A stretch of DNA of 64,000 bases from Pseudomonas citrullilanati (GTDB lineage: Bacteria > Pseudomonadota > Gammaproteobacteria > Pseudomonadales > Pseudomonadaceae): assembly GCF_030580855.1 (NCBI RefSeq), contig NZ_JAUQOP010000023.1, positions 27,777-91,776 on the forward strand, given 5' to 3'. Of the stretch, positions 8,601 to 18,104 are shown piece after piece. The notes below the pieces were generated by a model. The model had not been told where the DNA came from, made no database searches, and worked only from the letters and a program-made list of their open reading frames with translations. Each line of letters opens with the position of its first letter. The first letter of the stretch is position 1. Both the position numbers and the translations under genes were made by a program.

Positions 8601-10208
8601 TTAGTGGCGGAAGTGGCGCATGCCGGTGAACACCATCGCAATGCCGGCTTCGTCGGCGGCGGCAATCACTTCGCTGTCACGCATCGAGCCGCCTGGCTGG
8701 ATCACCGCGGTGATACCCACCTTGGCCGCGTTGTCGATGCCGTCGCGGAACGGGAAGAACGCATCGGAGGCCATGACCGCGCCCTGTACCTGCAGGCCGG
8801 CATGCTCGGCCTTGATCGCGGCGATGCGCGCCGAGTTCACGCGGCTCATCTGGCCGGCGCCGACGCCGATGGTCTGGCGGTTCTTGGCGTAGACGATGGC
8901 GTTGGACTTGACGTACTTGGCGACTTTCCAGGCGAAGATCAGGTCGTTGATTTCCTGCTCGCTCGGCGCGCGCTGGGTCACGACCTTCAGGTCGGCGCTG
9001 CCGATCATGCCGATGTCGCGGCTTTGTACCAGCAGGCCGCCGTTGACGCGCTTGTAGTCCCAGGCCGGGGCACGATCCGCCGACCATTGGCCGCAGGCCA
9101 GCAGGCGCACGTTGGCCTTCGCGGCAACGATGGCGCGGGCTTCTTCGCTGACCGACGGAGCGATGATCACTTCGACGAACTGGCGCTCGACGATGGCCTT
9201 GGCGGTCTCGGCGTCCAGTTCACGGTTGAAGGCGATGATGCCGCCGAATGCCGACTCGGTGTCGGTGGCGTAGGCCAGTTCGTAGGCCTGGCGGATGCCG
9301 CCCTCGGCGTCCGGGCTCACGGCCACGCCGCACGGGTTGGCGTGCTTGACGATCACGCAAGCAGGCTTGACGAAGCTCTTGACGCATTCCAGCGCGGCGT
9401 CGGTGTCGGCCACGTTGTTGAACGACAGTTCCTTGCCTTGCAACTGGGTCGCGGTGGCGATGCCGACTTCGGCCGGCTTGGCTTCCACGTAGAACGCCGC
9501 GCTCTGGTGCGGGTTCTCGCCGTAGCGCATTTCCTGGGCCTTGACGAACTGGGTGTTGAAGGTGCGCGGGAACTCGCTGCGACCCTCGGTCGACAGGGTG
9601 TCGGCGGCCTGGTTCACGGTGCCCATGTAGTTGGCGATCATGCCGTCGTAGGCGGCGGTGTGCTCGAACGCCTTGAGCATCAGGTCGAAACGCTGGGCGT
9701 AGGTCAGGCCACCGGCCTTGAGGTTTTCCAGGACGCTGGCGTAGTCGCTGGCGTTGACCACGATGGCCACGTCCTTGTGGTTCTTGGCCGCCGAGCGGAC
9801 CATGGTCGGGCCGCCGATGTCGATGTTCTCGATGGCGGTCGGCAAGTCGCAGCCGGGCTTGTTGATGGTGGCTTCGAACGGGTACAGGTTGACCGCCACC
9901 AGGTCGATCGGCTGGATGCCGTGTTCGTTCATGATGGCGTCGTCGATACCGCGGCGACCGAGGATCCCGCCATGGATCTTCGGGTGCAGGGTCTTGACGC
10001 GACCGTCCATCATTTCCGCAAAACCGGTGTAGTCCGCGACTTCCACAGCGGCGACGCCATTGTCCTGCAGCAGCTTGAAGGTCCCGCCGGTGGAAAGAAT
10101 CTCGACGCCCAGCTGTTGCAGCTCGCGGGCGAATTCGAGGATCCCGGTCTTGTCGGAGACGCTGATCAAGGCGCGGCGGATCGGCAGGCGGGTGGTCTGG
10201 TCGGTCAT
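8601..10208 (-). CDS. purH: Bifunctional AICAR formyltransferase / IMP cyclohydrolase
   Basis: PurH catalyses the last two steps of de novo purine synthesis, formylation of AICAR and ring closure to IMP. At 535 residues it has the usual length. The N-terminal IMP cyclohydrolase part begins RRALISVSDKTGI and the transformylase part contains KHANPCGVA and AFGGIIAFN. I chose the ATG at 10208 (MTDQTTRLPIRR), which gives the standard N-terminus; an in-frame start seven codons upstream is less likely. It lies between fis and purD on the same strand. Confidence 0.97.
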   Translation of the reverse strand: MTDQTTRLPIRRALISVSDKTGILEFARELQQLGVEILSTGGTFKLLQDNGVAAVEVADYTGFAEMMDGRVKTLHPKIHGGILGRRGIDDAIMNEHGIQPIDLVAVNLYPFEATINKPGCDLPTAIENIDIGGPTMVRSAAKNHKDVAIVVNASDYASVLENLKAGGLTYAQRFDLMLKAFEHTAAYDGMIANYMGTVNQAADTLSTEGRSEFPRTFNTQFVKAQEMRYGENPHQSAAFYVEAKPAEVGIATATQLQGKELSFNNVADTDAALECVKSFVKPACVIVKHANPCGVAVSPDAEGGIRQAYELAYATDTESAFGGIIAFNRELDAETAKAIVERQFVEVIIAPSVSEEARAIVAAKANVRLLACGQWSADRAPAWDYKRVNGGLLVQSRDIGMIGSADLKVVTQRAPSEQEINDLIFAWKVAKYVKSNAIVYAKNRQTIGVGAGQMSRVNSARIAAIKAEHAGLQVQGAVMASDAFFPFRDGIDNAAKVGITAVIQPGGSMRDSEVIAAADEAGIAMVFTGMRHFRH

Positions 10209-10240
10209 TTCAATTTCCATCACAAGCAAGGGAAGTCAGC

Positions 10241-10276
10241 AAAAAAGGCGACCGTTTTTTACGCGGGCGCCTTTCT
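10241..10276 (-). terminator. Possible terminator between fis and purH
   Basis: The complementary arms AAAGGCG and CGCCTTT flank a loop of about 17 bases rich in T on the plus strand, directly after the fis stop. A terminator or attenuator for the dusB-fis transcript is likely, but the loop is long. Confidence 0.4.
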
Positions 10277-10291
10277 GGTTTGATTGAATGC

Positions 10292-10612
10292 TTACAGCAG
10301 ATCGTACTGCTTGAGTTTCTTGCGCAGGGTGCCGCGGTTCAGTCCGAGCAGCTCGCTGGCCTTGGTCTGGTTGCCCTTGACGTAGTTCATCACGCTTTCG
10401 AGCAGCGGTGCCTCGACTTCGGAAAGCACCAGGTTATACACATCCGTGACGGCAGCGCCCTCAAGGTGGGCGAAATAATTGTGCAGCGCCTTCTCGACAC
10501 TCCCGCGAAGGGTCTGACCTTCTTCGCTGGGCGTGTTCAGGTGCTGTTTCAAATTCACGTTGTCGCTCACGGGTGTTGTTCCACTCACTAAAGTCTCGGT
10601 CATCATCGTCAT
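10292..10612 (-). CDS. fis: DNA-binding protein Fis
   Basis: Fis is a nucleoid-associated dimer that bends DNA and activates stable-RNA promoters. The protein is 106 residues. The C-terminal helix-turn-helix is intact (GNQTKASELLGLNRGTLRKK). The ATG start overlaps the dusB stop as ATGA, the dusB-fis coupling common in gamma-proteobacteria. Two further ATG codons follow within four codons, so the exact start could be a few residues shorter. rRNA promoters that Fis might serve lie at the far end of this window. Confidence 0.96.
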   Translation of the reverse strand: MTMMTETLVSGTTPVSDNVNLKQHLNTPSEEGQTLRGSVEKALHNYFAHLEGAAVTDVYNLVLSEVEAPLLESVMNYVKGNQTKASELLGLNRGTLRKKLKQYDLL

Positions 10613-11616
10613 GCGGCCACCCCTTCGTCCCCTGTCAGGCTCTTGTAACGCTCAGCGAAGAAAGCCTGAACGTCGGCGCATTGTGCTTGCGTACCATCCA
10701 AACGATTGAAGCGGGCGCGAAACTCCCTGGCGCCCGGCAGGGTTGCGAGATACCAGCCCACATGCTTGCGAGCGATGCGTACGCCCATGACTTCACCGTA
10801 GAAGGCATGCAGCGCGGCCAGATGCTCTAGCAGAATACGTTCCACCTCGGACAATTGCGGCGCAGCGAGCTTTTCGCCGGTGCGCAGGAAGTGTTCGATC
10901 TCACGAAAAATCCATGGCCGCCCCTGGGCGGCCCGGCCGATCAACAGGCCATCGGCACCGGTCGCGTCCAGCACGTACCGGGCCTTCTCTGGCGAAGTGA
11001 TGTCGCCATTGGCAAATACCGGGATCGACACCGCCTGCTTGATCGCGGCGATGGTGTCGTACTCGGCGTCGCCGGTGTACAGGTCGGCGCGGGTGCGGCC
11101 ATGCACTGCCAGCGCCGTGATGCCTGCCTGTTCGGCGATCTTCGCCACCGTCAGGCCGTTCTTGTTGTCCCGGTCCCACCCGGTGCGGATCTTCAGGGTC
11201 ACCGGTACATCGACTGCGGCGACCACCGCCTGCAGGATCTCGGTCACCAGGGCTTCGTCCTTCAACAGGGCCGAACCGGCGGCCTTGTTGCAGACCTTCT
11301 TCGCCGGGCAGCCCATGTTGATGTCGATGATCTGCGCGCCCAGCGCCACGTTGGCTCGGGCCGCCTCCGCCAGCATCTGTGCGTCGCCACCGGCGATCTG
11401 TACCGAGCGTGGCTCGGGATCGCCTTCGTGGATCATGCGCAGACGCGATTTGCGGGTGTTCCACAAACTCATGTCGCTGGTGACCATTTCCGACACCACC
11501 AGGCCGGCGCCCAGTCGCTTGCACAGCTGACGAAAGGGCTGGTCGGTGACGCCCGCCATCGGGGCGAGGACCAGGCCGTTCTGCAATGTATATGGGCCGA
11601 TGCGTACCGCCGACAT
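10609..11616 (-). CDS. dusB: tRNA-dihydrouridine synthase B
   Basis: DusB is an FMN-dependent enzyme that reduces specific uridines in the tRNA D-loop with NADPH. The 335-residue sequence begins with the canonical TIM-barrel strand GLVLAPMAGVTDQPFR. It has the active-site motif INMGCPAKKV with catalytic Cys103, then LKIRTGW and HGRTR in the FMN-binding half. Its stop overlaps the fis start by four bases, so the two are translationally coupled. Confidence 0.96.
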   Translation of the reverse strand: MSAVRIGPYTLQNGLVLAPMAGVTDQPFRQLCKRLGAGLVVSEMVTSDMSLWNTRKSRLRMIHEGDPEPRSVQIAGGDAQMLAEAARANVALGAQIIDINMGCPAKKVCNKAAGSALLKDEALVTEILQAVVAAVDVPVTLKIRTGWDRDNKNGLTVAKIAEQAGITALAVHGRTRADLYTGDAEYDTIAAIKQAVSIPVFANGDITSPEKARYVLDATGADGLLIGRAAQGRPWIFREIEHFLRTGEKLAAPQLSEVERILLEHLAALHAFYGEVMGVRIARKHVGWYLATLPGAREFRARFNRLDGTQAQCADVQAFFAERYKSLTGDEGVAA

Positions 11617-11801
11617 AGGACTTCCCTGAAGTGGGGCCGGATCATGAGACTTCGAAAAAGGGTTGGCATGATACCCGCTCTCGATGACTGGATAAAGATC
11701 GAATTGGATAAAATCTGAACAGCTATTCTGTTATCGCCAGCGGTTTGGTCTGGGTCGGGTGAGTCAGAAAGATGCCGTCAATCGCTCGACCCTGGCGGGC
11801 T

Positions 11802-13034
11802 TCACTCGGGGGAATGGAAGCTCAGGCTGTAGTTCACCGCCTTGGAACCCGGGTCGAGGATATCCAGGGCGATGTGGATGGGCGTCTGCGGCGGCATTTC
11901 GCCGCGGCCTTCGAGATCGCCGCCCAGGTATTCCCCCGGCTTGAAGCGGCGGCTGGCGATCAGGTGTCCGTTGAGGTCGGCGAAACGCAGTTCCAGCAGC
12001 GGGAACGGCTGGGAGAAGGGCGCACGATTGTAGATGATCGCGTCCACCACCAGGGCGCCGCTGAAGTCCGGGTGGCTGCGCACCACCAGGTTGCTGCTCT
12101 TGATCTTGGCGATGTCGACCTTGGATGGGACGTCGCAGCCCAGGGTCGGGCAGATTTGCAGGAACCATGGCCGGTACTGGTCCTGGCGGGCCAGCTCCTC
12201 GAAGTGATAGGCGATGTACTGGCCGCCCAGGGCCGCCGCGGCCAGCAGGATCAGCAGGCCCCACAGCAAGCGCCGGCCCCAGGGCGAGCGGCGCTTGCGC
12301 CAGTCCAGTTGCAGCGGGTCGTCGTCCAGGTCCTGCAGGTCTTCGGCACGGATGCCGGGCTCCTGGCGTTCGCGGGACTTGCGCAGTGGCAGCGGTTGCA
12401 GCGGTTCTTCGGCGTGATCGTGGTCATCGGTGGCGGACAGGCGTTCGAGGTGTTCCTCGGGTTCGTCGTCCGCTGCAAGGCGCAGCGGGGCGCCGGGTTC
12501 GTCATCCGGCTCCAGCGGTTCGAGGGCCAGGGTCAGTGACGGTTCGGTGCGCGGCGGCCGGGCCGGTTCGTGGGGTTCGAAGGGCTCGGCGGGCGTCAGG
12601 AGCACGGCCTCGGCGCGCTCGCTGGGCGAATCGCTGTACAGGCTGTCGGACCAGTCGTCCTGTTCGTCGGCGAGGGGCTCGCGCTGCGCGCTCAGGTTGT
12701 CTTCGCGACGGCGCCCGGCGGAGCCTGGCGCCCGGTTGTCACGCCGCTCCAGGCGCGCCAGTTCCTTGTCCAGGTCATCGAGGTCGAGTTCGGCGGCGGT
12801 CCATTGCTTCTGGCTGATGGCCCGCGGCGGCGCTTCAGCGGCCGGCTTGGTCGGCGGCACCAGGGGCGGCGCGGCTTCCCGGGCGGCGCGTTGTTCGAGC
12901 AACTGGCGGGCGGCATTGAACACTTGCAGGCACGAGCCACAGCGAACCACTCCGCGGGCCACGCTCAGTTGGGCATGGTTGACGCGAAAGCTGGTGTGGC
13001 AATGCGGACACTGGGTGACGAAGCTGTCAGTCAT
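11802..13034 (-). CDS. Zinc-ribbon membrane protein with C-terminal DUF3426-type domain
   Basis: The 410-residue protein begins with an MJ0042-type zinc ribbon: CPHC near residue 9 and CGSC near residue 33. A long acidic, proline/glutamate-rich and probably disordered region follows (about 60-235). A single transmembrane helix (WGLLILLAAAALGGQYIAY, about 250-270) leads into a C-terminal domain of the DUF3426 type, probably periplasmic. The position between prmA and dusB is conserved in Pseudomonas as I recall it. Function is unknown; the layout of cytoplasmic metal ribbon, linker, helix and outer domain suggests a tether or sensor. It starts 30 bases after the prmA stop, so it is likely in the same transcript. 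Confidence 0.8.
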   Translation of the reverse strand: MTDSFVTQCPHCHTSFRVNHAQLSVARGVVRCGSCLQVFNAARQLLEQRAAREAAPPLVPPTKPAAEAPPRAISQKQWTAAELDLDDLDKELARLERRDNRAPGSAGRRREDNLSAQREPLADEQDDWSDSLYSDSPSERAEAVLLTPAEPFEPHEPARPPRTEPSLTLALEPLEPDDEPGAPLRLAADDEPEEHLERLSATDDHDHAEEPLQPLPLRKSRERQEPGIRAEDLQDLDDDPLQLDWRKRRSPWGRRLLWGLLILLAAAALGGQYIAYHFEELARQDQYRPWFLQICPTLGCDVPSKVDIAKIKSSNLVVRSHPDFSGALVVDAIIYNRAPFSQPFPLLELRFADLNGHLIASRRFKPGEYLGGDLEGRGEMPPQTPIHIALDILDPGSKAVNYSLSFHSPE

Positions 13035-13064
13035 GCGGCAATCCGGTCGATACAGGCGGCCATT

Positions 13065-13943
13065 CTAGCGCCGACGTCCGGTGATGCGCACCCAGCCATC
13101 GCGATTGGCGATCGGGTCGAGGTCGAAGTCCGCGGCATAGGCGGCGGCCACTTCTTCACCCTGTTCGGCGAGGATGCCCGACAGCGCCAGGCGTCCGCCC
13201 GGCTTGACCAGGCTCGACAGTTGCGGCGCCAGGGACACCAGCGGCCCGGCCAGGATGTTGGCCACCAGCACGTCGGCTTGCACCGCCGGCAGGTCCTGGG
13301 GCAGGTACAGCGGGAACCGCTCTTCGGCGATGTTGTTGCGCCCGGCGTTGTCGCGGGACGCTTCCAGGGCCTGGACGTCGATGTCGGTGCCGACCGCTTC
13401 CCGGGCGCCCAGCAGCAGCGCGGCAATGGCCAGGATCCCCGAGCCGCAGCCGAAATCCAGCACGTCGCAGCCCTTGAGGTCCTGGCCGTCGAGCCATTCC
13501 AGGCACAGCGCGGTGGTCGGGTGGGTGCCGGTGCCGAACGCCAGGCCCGGGTCCAGCAGCAGGTTGACCGCATCCGGCTCTGGCGCGGCGTGCCAGCTGG
13601 GCACGATCCACAGGCGCTGGCCGAAGCGCATCGGCTGGAAGTTGTCCATCCAACTGCGCTCCCAGTCCTGGTCCTCGATCACTTCGCTGTGATGCTCGGG
13701 CAGCGGGCCGCCGGTCAGCAACTCGAGATGGGCCAGCACGCTGGCCGCCTCGGTGCCGCCTTCGAACAGGGCCAGCAGGTGGGTGTGGGACCACAGCGGC
13801 GTGGTGTTGAGTTCCGGCTCGAAGATCGGCTGGTCTTCGGCGTCCATGAAGGTTACCGATACGGCGCCTACTTCAAGAAACGCGTCTTCGTAGGTTTCGG
13901 CTTGTTCCGGGCTGATGGCCAGGCGTACTTGCAGCCAAGGCAT
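13065..13943 (-). CDS. prmA: Ribosomal protein L11 methyltransferase
   Basis: PrmA trimethylates ribosomal protein L11 using S-adenosylmethionine. The 292-residue protein starts MPWLQVRLAI, which matches the family. Residues 136-144 read FGTGTHPTT and the SAM-binding motif is VLDFGCGSGI near 161-170, followed by ANILAGPL at the substrate side. The open frame extends 58 codons upstream, but that extension shows no family similarity and lies in the gap before the divergent toxin gene. Confidence 0.96.
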   Translation of the reverse strand: MPWLQVRLAISPEQAETYEDAFLEVGAVSVTFMDAEDQPIFEPELNTTPLWSHTHLLALFEGGTEAASVLAHLELLTGGPLPEHHSEVIEDQDWERSWMDNFQPMRFGQRLWIVPSWHAAPEPDAVNLLLDPGLAFGTGTHPTTALCLEWLDGQDLKGCDVLDFGCGSGILAIAALLLGAREAVGTDIDVQALEASRDNAGRNNIAEERFPLYLPQDLPAVQADVLVANILAGPLVSLAPQLSSLVKPGGRLALSGILAEQGEEVAAAYAADFDLDPIANRDGWVRITGRRR

Positions 13944-14120
13944 GGCGGGCACCTTTGGAAAAAATACAGGGGGCAGCGCAGGGCTGCAAAGGCGCGCAGT
14001 GTACGCCAGGTCGCCGTCAAAGTGGATAAGCGCGGCGCGGCCGGGCGCGTGGGTGTTTCGATATATATATGTACGACATGGCCCGGTTGGCGCGCGGATA
14101 AGGTGCGGTCCACACAACAG

Positions 14121-14127
14121 GGAGGCA
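14121..14127 (+). promoter_or_regulatory. Ribosome binding site that sets the toxin start
   Basis: GGAGG at 14121-14125 is followed by the ATG at 14132, seven bases on. A GTG at 14129 in the same frame is too close to the GGAGG, so the ATG is preferred. Confidence 0.7.
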
Positions 14128-14131
14128 GGTG

Positions 14132-17100
14132 ATGGACAACACGACCCGGCAGCAACGCGACGGATCCGCCGCAGGAACGCCCACTTTTCCAGGGGAGGCC
14201 GCGCACGCCGTTGTCCTGGAGCGACTGGCTCGCTGGCAAGCGGCCGTCGATGCGCGGTTGCAGGCCCAGATGAGCTTGCTGCAGGTGCTGGAAGAATACC
14301 TGTTGGTCGAACTGCGTACCCGCTACTACGAAGGCAACATCGATCCGCATTTCATCGACACTTTGCTCGACACCGTGCTGCAACGGCTGGTCGACTCGCA
14401 ACCCTTGGCCTATGACGCCAGCCTGGACGAGCCCTTCCGCTGGCCGGGCGCTGCCGACCGGAGCCTGGGGGCCGAACGCCGGGAGGCGCTCGTACAAGTG
14501 GTGGAAGGCACGGCCTCGGCTTTTATCGGCCACTACAAGAACTACCTGGCGCGCCATTGGCGTGCGCTGGGGCCGGATCCGGCGTTGCAGGGGTTGATCA
14601 AACAGAAGCTGGAGGAACACCTGGCTGCCATCGACAGGCTGTTCCAGCCTGAGCACCTGGCGGGCCTGGGTGTCGACGGCCTGCGGGAAAAGATCGAAGC
14701 ACTCGAGGATGCCTGGCGGCAGATGAGCCGATTGACCGCCCTGGCGACCGCCCAGGAGCGGCGTCGACTGGGGGCGATTGCACGTGCGCAGTTGCCCGAC
14801 TGGCTAGGGGCGTCCAGCGCCCAGGAGCGAACCGCGCTGCGGACGCTGGCGGCCTCTACCCGCCAGGCGCAGGAGCAGGTGGACGCGTTGCTCGACGGCC
14901 TGGGCTCGTTGCGTTCATTCGCACGGGCCTTGATCCGGGATTTTGTCAGGCATGAACGGGACATGGAGGTCGAGCCGGACAGCATCCGCATCCAGTTGCA
15001 ATGGCGAACGGTAGCGGGCCAGCCGGTGCAGGCCCATTACCTGAGCGAGCTGATGGCGGCGGGGCCGATCAGGCCGGATGCGGTGGCGGTGCTCCTGGTG
15101 GAGAACGCCAGCCAACTGCGCAACCAGCCCCTTTCCCCGGCATTCATCAGCAGCCTGCTGGCCAGCGTGGATGCGCCGGCCGGGTATGGGGCGGCGTTGC
15201 TGCAGTGCTACAACCGCGCGGACTTCAAGGACGCCATGCTCGACTGGTTCATGGCGCGATTGCAGCAGAGTGCGTTCATCGCCCGGTGCGCCGGGCACAT
15301 GACTGTCAGCCAGCACGAGTCGCTCAGGGCATTGTGGGAGCACGACGCCGCGTTCCATCGAGCGCCTGCCTTGCGGGTCGCCAGCCTGGTGCTGCCGCGG
15401 GGCTTGCAGTGTGCCGAGCTGCTGCTGTTCTATCGCGAAACCGCTTCGGGTGAGGTCAGCGACCCGCTGCTGTATGCCCCGGGCAAGCCCGACGGCCAGG
15501 AGTGGATCGGCCTGGCTTCGCTGCGGGCGGTGAACGCCTTGACCGGGGCCTGGACCCAGGACGAAGCCGGGCGCCAGTACCTGTTGCAGCAATTGGCCCC
15601 TTCCGCACGGGGCGAGGCGCAGGCGTTCTTCAGCCGCGTGACGGCCAAGCCGACGTCATGGGACTTGAACGGGGACCCCCGGGGAGTGCCGGGTGACTTG
15701 CACCGTTGTTTGCAAGCGGCAGTCCTGGCGAGCCTGGCGCATCACCTGGCCGAGGTGCGGTTGCAGCCATCGCCGCGCTGGTACGCCGCCCTGCCGCTGG
15801 AATCGCGTCGCGAGATCAGCAGCCTGAGCCAGGCACTGCGCATCCACCGGCAGGTGTTCGATGAGCGGATGGCGGGCTACGAGGTGTTCGTGGATTTCGC
15901 CCGGCGTACCGTCGCCCAGGCGATCGCTCCGTACCTGCGCAGCAAGGGGGTGCTGGAGCCGGTCGACCCGGCCACGGTGCTCATCGACTACCGGCCCGGG
16001 CTGGCAGGCGACAACCGTGTCGCCAACCTGCTCGACCTGGTCATTCATGGCTATGACGACAACTGGGGCATCGACGACCCGGCCAAGGGCGTGCGCTCGT
16101 CGGTCGGGCAGGACCTGGGACGGGTGCGCAGCGCCGACCTGGGCTCCTACATTCGCCGGGCCTACGTGGGCGAACGCTATGTGCGGGAGATCCGCGCCCG
16201 GTTCCTCGATGCCCGTTCCCCGGACTACGTGAAGCGCCGCGATGCCTTCCGCGACCTGCTGCTGGCCCGGCTGGACCATGACCTGCGTGTCGCCTATGGC
16301 CAGGCCCAAGTGAATGCCGACGAGCTGCGCTGGCTGACCCGCCAGGTCTCCCTGCTCAGCGATGGGCCGCCAGGCGCTGGCGCGGTGCACCCGGGCGCCG
16401 CAGTGACACGCGAAGGCATCATCCGGTTTACGCTGGCCGGGCATGTGGTATCGGGGCTCTACGTCTTTGTCTATTTTGATCCGGGAGCCCGTTACTGGCT
16501 GTACACGCCCGAGGCGCCGGACGGCATCCTGTTTCGCCCCTACCTGAACTTCGGACGCGTCGCCGCCCAGTTGCAGGACTATGTCATGGCGCGGGTCGCG
16601 CTCAGCGCCCGGGCGGCAGTGACCCGCACGCTGCAGGCATTGGCGGCGGCGCCCAGGGGCGTCGATACGTTGCGTGAGCTCAACCGGGTGAGCGACCCCA
16701 ATCGCGAGTTCGATGCCGGCATCGAGCGCGCCATCGCCGATGTCGAGGACGTCACCACCGGGCGCGCCGAGGTGATCCGCGACCTGGTGTTCAAGGGCCT
16801 GGCCTGGGCGGCGGTGCCGGTGTGCATGGTGTATCCGCCGTTTGTGCTGTGGCTGGATATCGCTTTCGTCGGCCTGAGCGCCGGGCGAGCGGTCCAGGCG
16901 CATGTACGGGGCGACACCCATGATGCGCTGGGCCGCTGGTTGGCCGCTTCCTGGGGATTGCTGTTCGCCACGCTCGGCCCCTGGGCGGTCGCTGGCCTGA
17001 CCGGCTGGATGGAACGCACGCGGCTGCTTGCCCGGGGATCGGGCTCATTGCTGTCCCTGCGCTTGAGGAGCGCCGCAGCGAGCGTCGCCAGGGAAACCGG

Positions 17101-18100
17101 CCCGATGATCCAGCCTGTGCGCTTCAAGCCGAGGCAGGCGGCCAGGACGCCTGCCGGGCAGTTGCAACAGGTGACGGAGGAGGGGCTTTACCACGGCACC
17201 TACCTCAGCCCGCCGAGCCTCGCGCAGCCGCGCAGCACCTATTACATCCACAATCGCGGCAGGTATTACCAGGTGGCGCAGGACCCCTATTTCGGCGGGT
17301 TGTGCCTGGTGGATGCCAGCCGTCCCGGGGCCTTGTACAGGCTGCCGATCCGCCGGCTGCCCAACGGCCGATGGGTGCGTAACCCGGTCGGCCTGAAAGG
17401 TGGCAATGACGACGTGCTCAACCTGGGGCGGGTGGCGGACCTGCGCGAGGCCTTCCCCGGGCATGCCAGGCCGAACATCGCCCGGGGCGCGTTGCAAGGC
17501 GAGGCCCTCGTGGCCAGGTCCGGCACATCGCCTGACGATTATCTGTTTTCCCTCAACGCCCAATCCTGCGTGATCGCTTCGCTGTACAACCCGAGCACCC
17601 GGGCGGGGGCGGTCATTCATTTCGATCACAACGTTCGTTCGCTCGTCGAGCGCAGTGTGCGAGACGTCTTGCAGCGCTTGGGCGGAACTGCCAAGGACAT
17701 TCGCGCGACCCTGGTGGGCGGCGACTGGCTGACCGGTGCCGACATCGGCGGTCGGATCCGCGCAGTGATGCGGCGCGAAGGCCTGCAACCCACCTGGGAT
17801 CACTGGTCGTATTCTTCCTGCCTGGGCAACACCTATGGGGTGGCCCTGGATCTGCGCAGCGGCGTCACGTCAGTGTTCAAGACCTCCGGCGCACAGGTGC
17901 AGGAGTATTACATCCCGTTGCTGGCGCGGGCGCCGAGGGGTACGGATCGGGTGGCGGAGCGGGCCCGTCGGTTCATGGCCCGGATGCAGGATGAGATCGT
18001 GGTGGAGAATGCCAGGGGTGTCGTCCTCACCCAGCAGGGCCAGCCGGCGCCCGACGCGTGGCTGGAGCGTTACGCGTTTTCCATGGTGGTCGTGGGCTGA
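14132..18100 (+). CDS. Dermonecrotic-type toxin with C-terminal CheD-like deamidase domain
   Basis: A 1322-residue protein. The N-terminal half is helical and charged. Residues about 550-830 resemble the ToxA_N/DUF6543 region of Pseudomonas dermonecrotic-type toxins, including a beta segment with YWLYTPEAPDGILFRPY. Two hydrophobic stretches (about 884-918 and 938-960) could be membrane-inserting. Residues about 1019-1090 carry the linker seen in such toxins (STYYIHNRGRYYQVAQDPYF). Residues about 1110-1260 align with the chemotaxis deamidase CheD: SLNAQSCV with Cys1146, YNP, then a His at 1163, exactly 17 residues later as in CheD (Cys27, His44 in Thermotoga), with Ser1140 at the CheD Thr21 position. 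Later CheD-like features are RATLVGGD, a GGRIRAVMRREG helix and LDLRSGVTSVFKT. I infer a protein glutamine deamidase payload. No signal peptide is visible. It stands alone between prmA and accC on the opposite strand. Family call good; activity inferred. Confidence 0.8.
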   Translation: MDNTTRQQRDGSAAGTPTFPGEAAHAVVLERLARWQAAVDARLQAQMSLLQVLEEYLLVELRTRYYEGNIDPHFIDTLLDTVLQRLVDSQPLAYDASLDEPFRWPGAADRSLGAERREALVQVVEGTASAFIGHYKNYLARHWRALGPDPALQGLIKQKLEEHLAAIDRLFQPEHLAGLGVDGLREKIEALEDAWRQMSRLTALATAQERRRLGAIARAQLPDWLGASSAQERTALRTLAASTRQAQEQVDALLDGLGSLRSFARALIRDFVRHERDMEVEPDSIRIQLQWRTVAGQPVQAHYLSELMAAGPIRPDAVAVLLVENASQLRNQPLSPAFISSLLASVDAPAGYGAALLQCYNRADFKDAMLDWFMARLQQSAFIARCAGHMTVSQHESLRALWEHDAAFHRAPALRVASLVLPRGLQCAELLLFYRETASGEVSDPLLYAPGKPDGQEWIGLASLRAVNALTGAWTQDEAGRQYLLQQLAPSARGEAQAFFSRVTAKPTSWDLNGDPRGVPGDLHRCLQAAVLASLAHHLAEVRLQPSPRWYAALPLESRREISSLSQALRIHRQVFDERMAGYEVFVDFARRTVAQAIAPYLRSKGVLEPVDPATVLIDYRPGLAGDNRVANLLDLVIHGYDDNWGIDDPAKGVRSSVGQDLGRVRSADLGSYIRRAYVGERYVREIRARFLDARSPDYVKRRDAFRDLLLARLDHDLRVAYGQAQVNADELRWLTRQVSLLSDGPPGAGAVHPGAAVTREGIIRFTLAGHVVSGLYVFVYFDPGARYWLYTPEAPDGILFRPYLNFGRVAAQLQDYVMARVALSARAAVTRTLQALAAAPRGVDTLRELNRVSDPNREFDAGIERAIADVEDVTTGRAEVIRDLVFKGLAWAAVPVCMVYPPFVLWLDIAFVGLSAGRAVQAHVRGDTHDALGRWLAASWGLLFATLGPWAVAGLTGWMERTRLLARGSGSLLSLRLRSAAASVARETGPMIQPVRFKPRQAARTPAGQLQQVTEEGLYHGTYLSPPSLAQPRSTYYIHNRGRYYQVAQDPYFGGLCLVDASRPGALYRLPIRRLPNGRWVRNPVGLKGGNDDVLNLGRVADLREAFPGHARPNIARGALQGEALVARSGTSPDDYLFSLNAQSCVIASLYNPSTRAGAVIHFDHNVRSLVERSVRDVLQRLGGTAKDIRATLVGGDWLTGADIGGRIRAVMRREGLQPTWDHWSYSSCLGNTYGVALDLRSGVTSVFKTSGAQVQEYYIPLLARAPRGTDRVAERARRFMARMQDEIVVENARGVVLTQQGQPAPDAWLERYAFSMVVVG

Positions 18101-18104
18101 GCCC

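Noticed and set aside
8414..8665. N-terminal extension of purD
   Set aside because: It reads through the REP doublet, and MNVLIIGSGG is the family N-terminus.
13944..14117. N-terminal extension of prmA
   Set aside because: MPWLQVRLAI at 13943 is the usual PrmA start; the extension shows no similarity and would overlap the divergent toxin promoter region.
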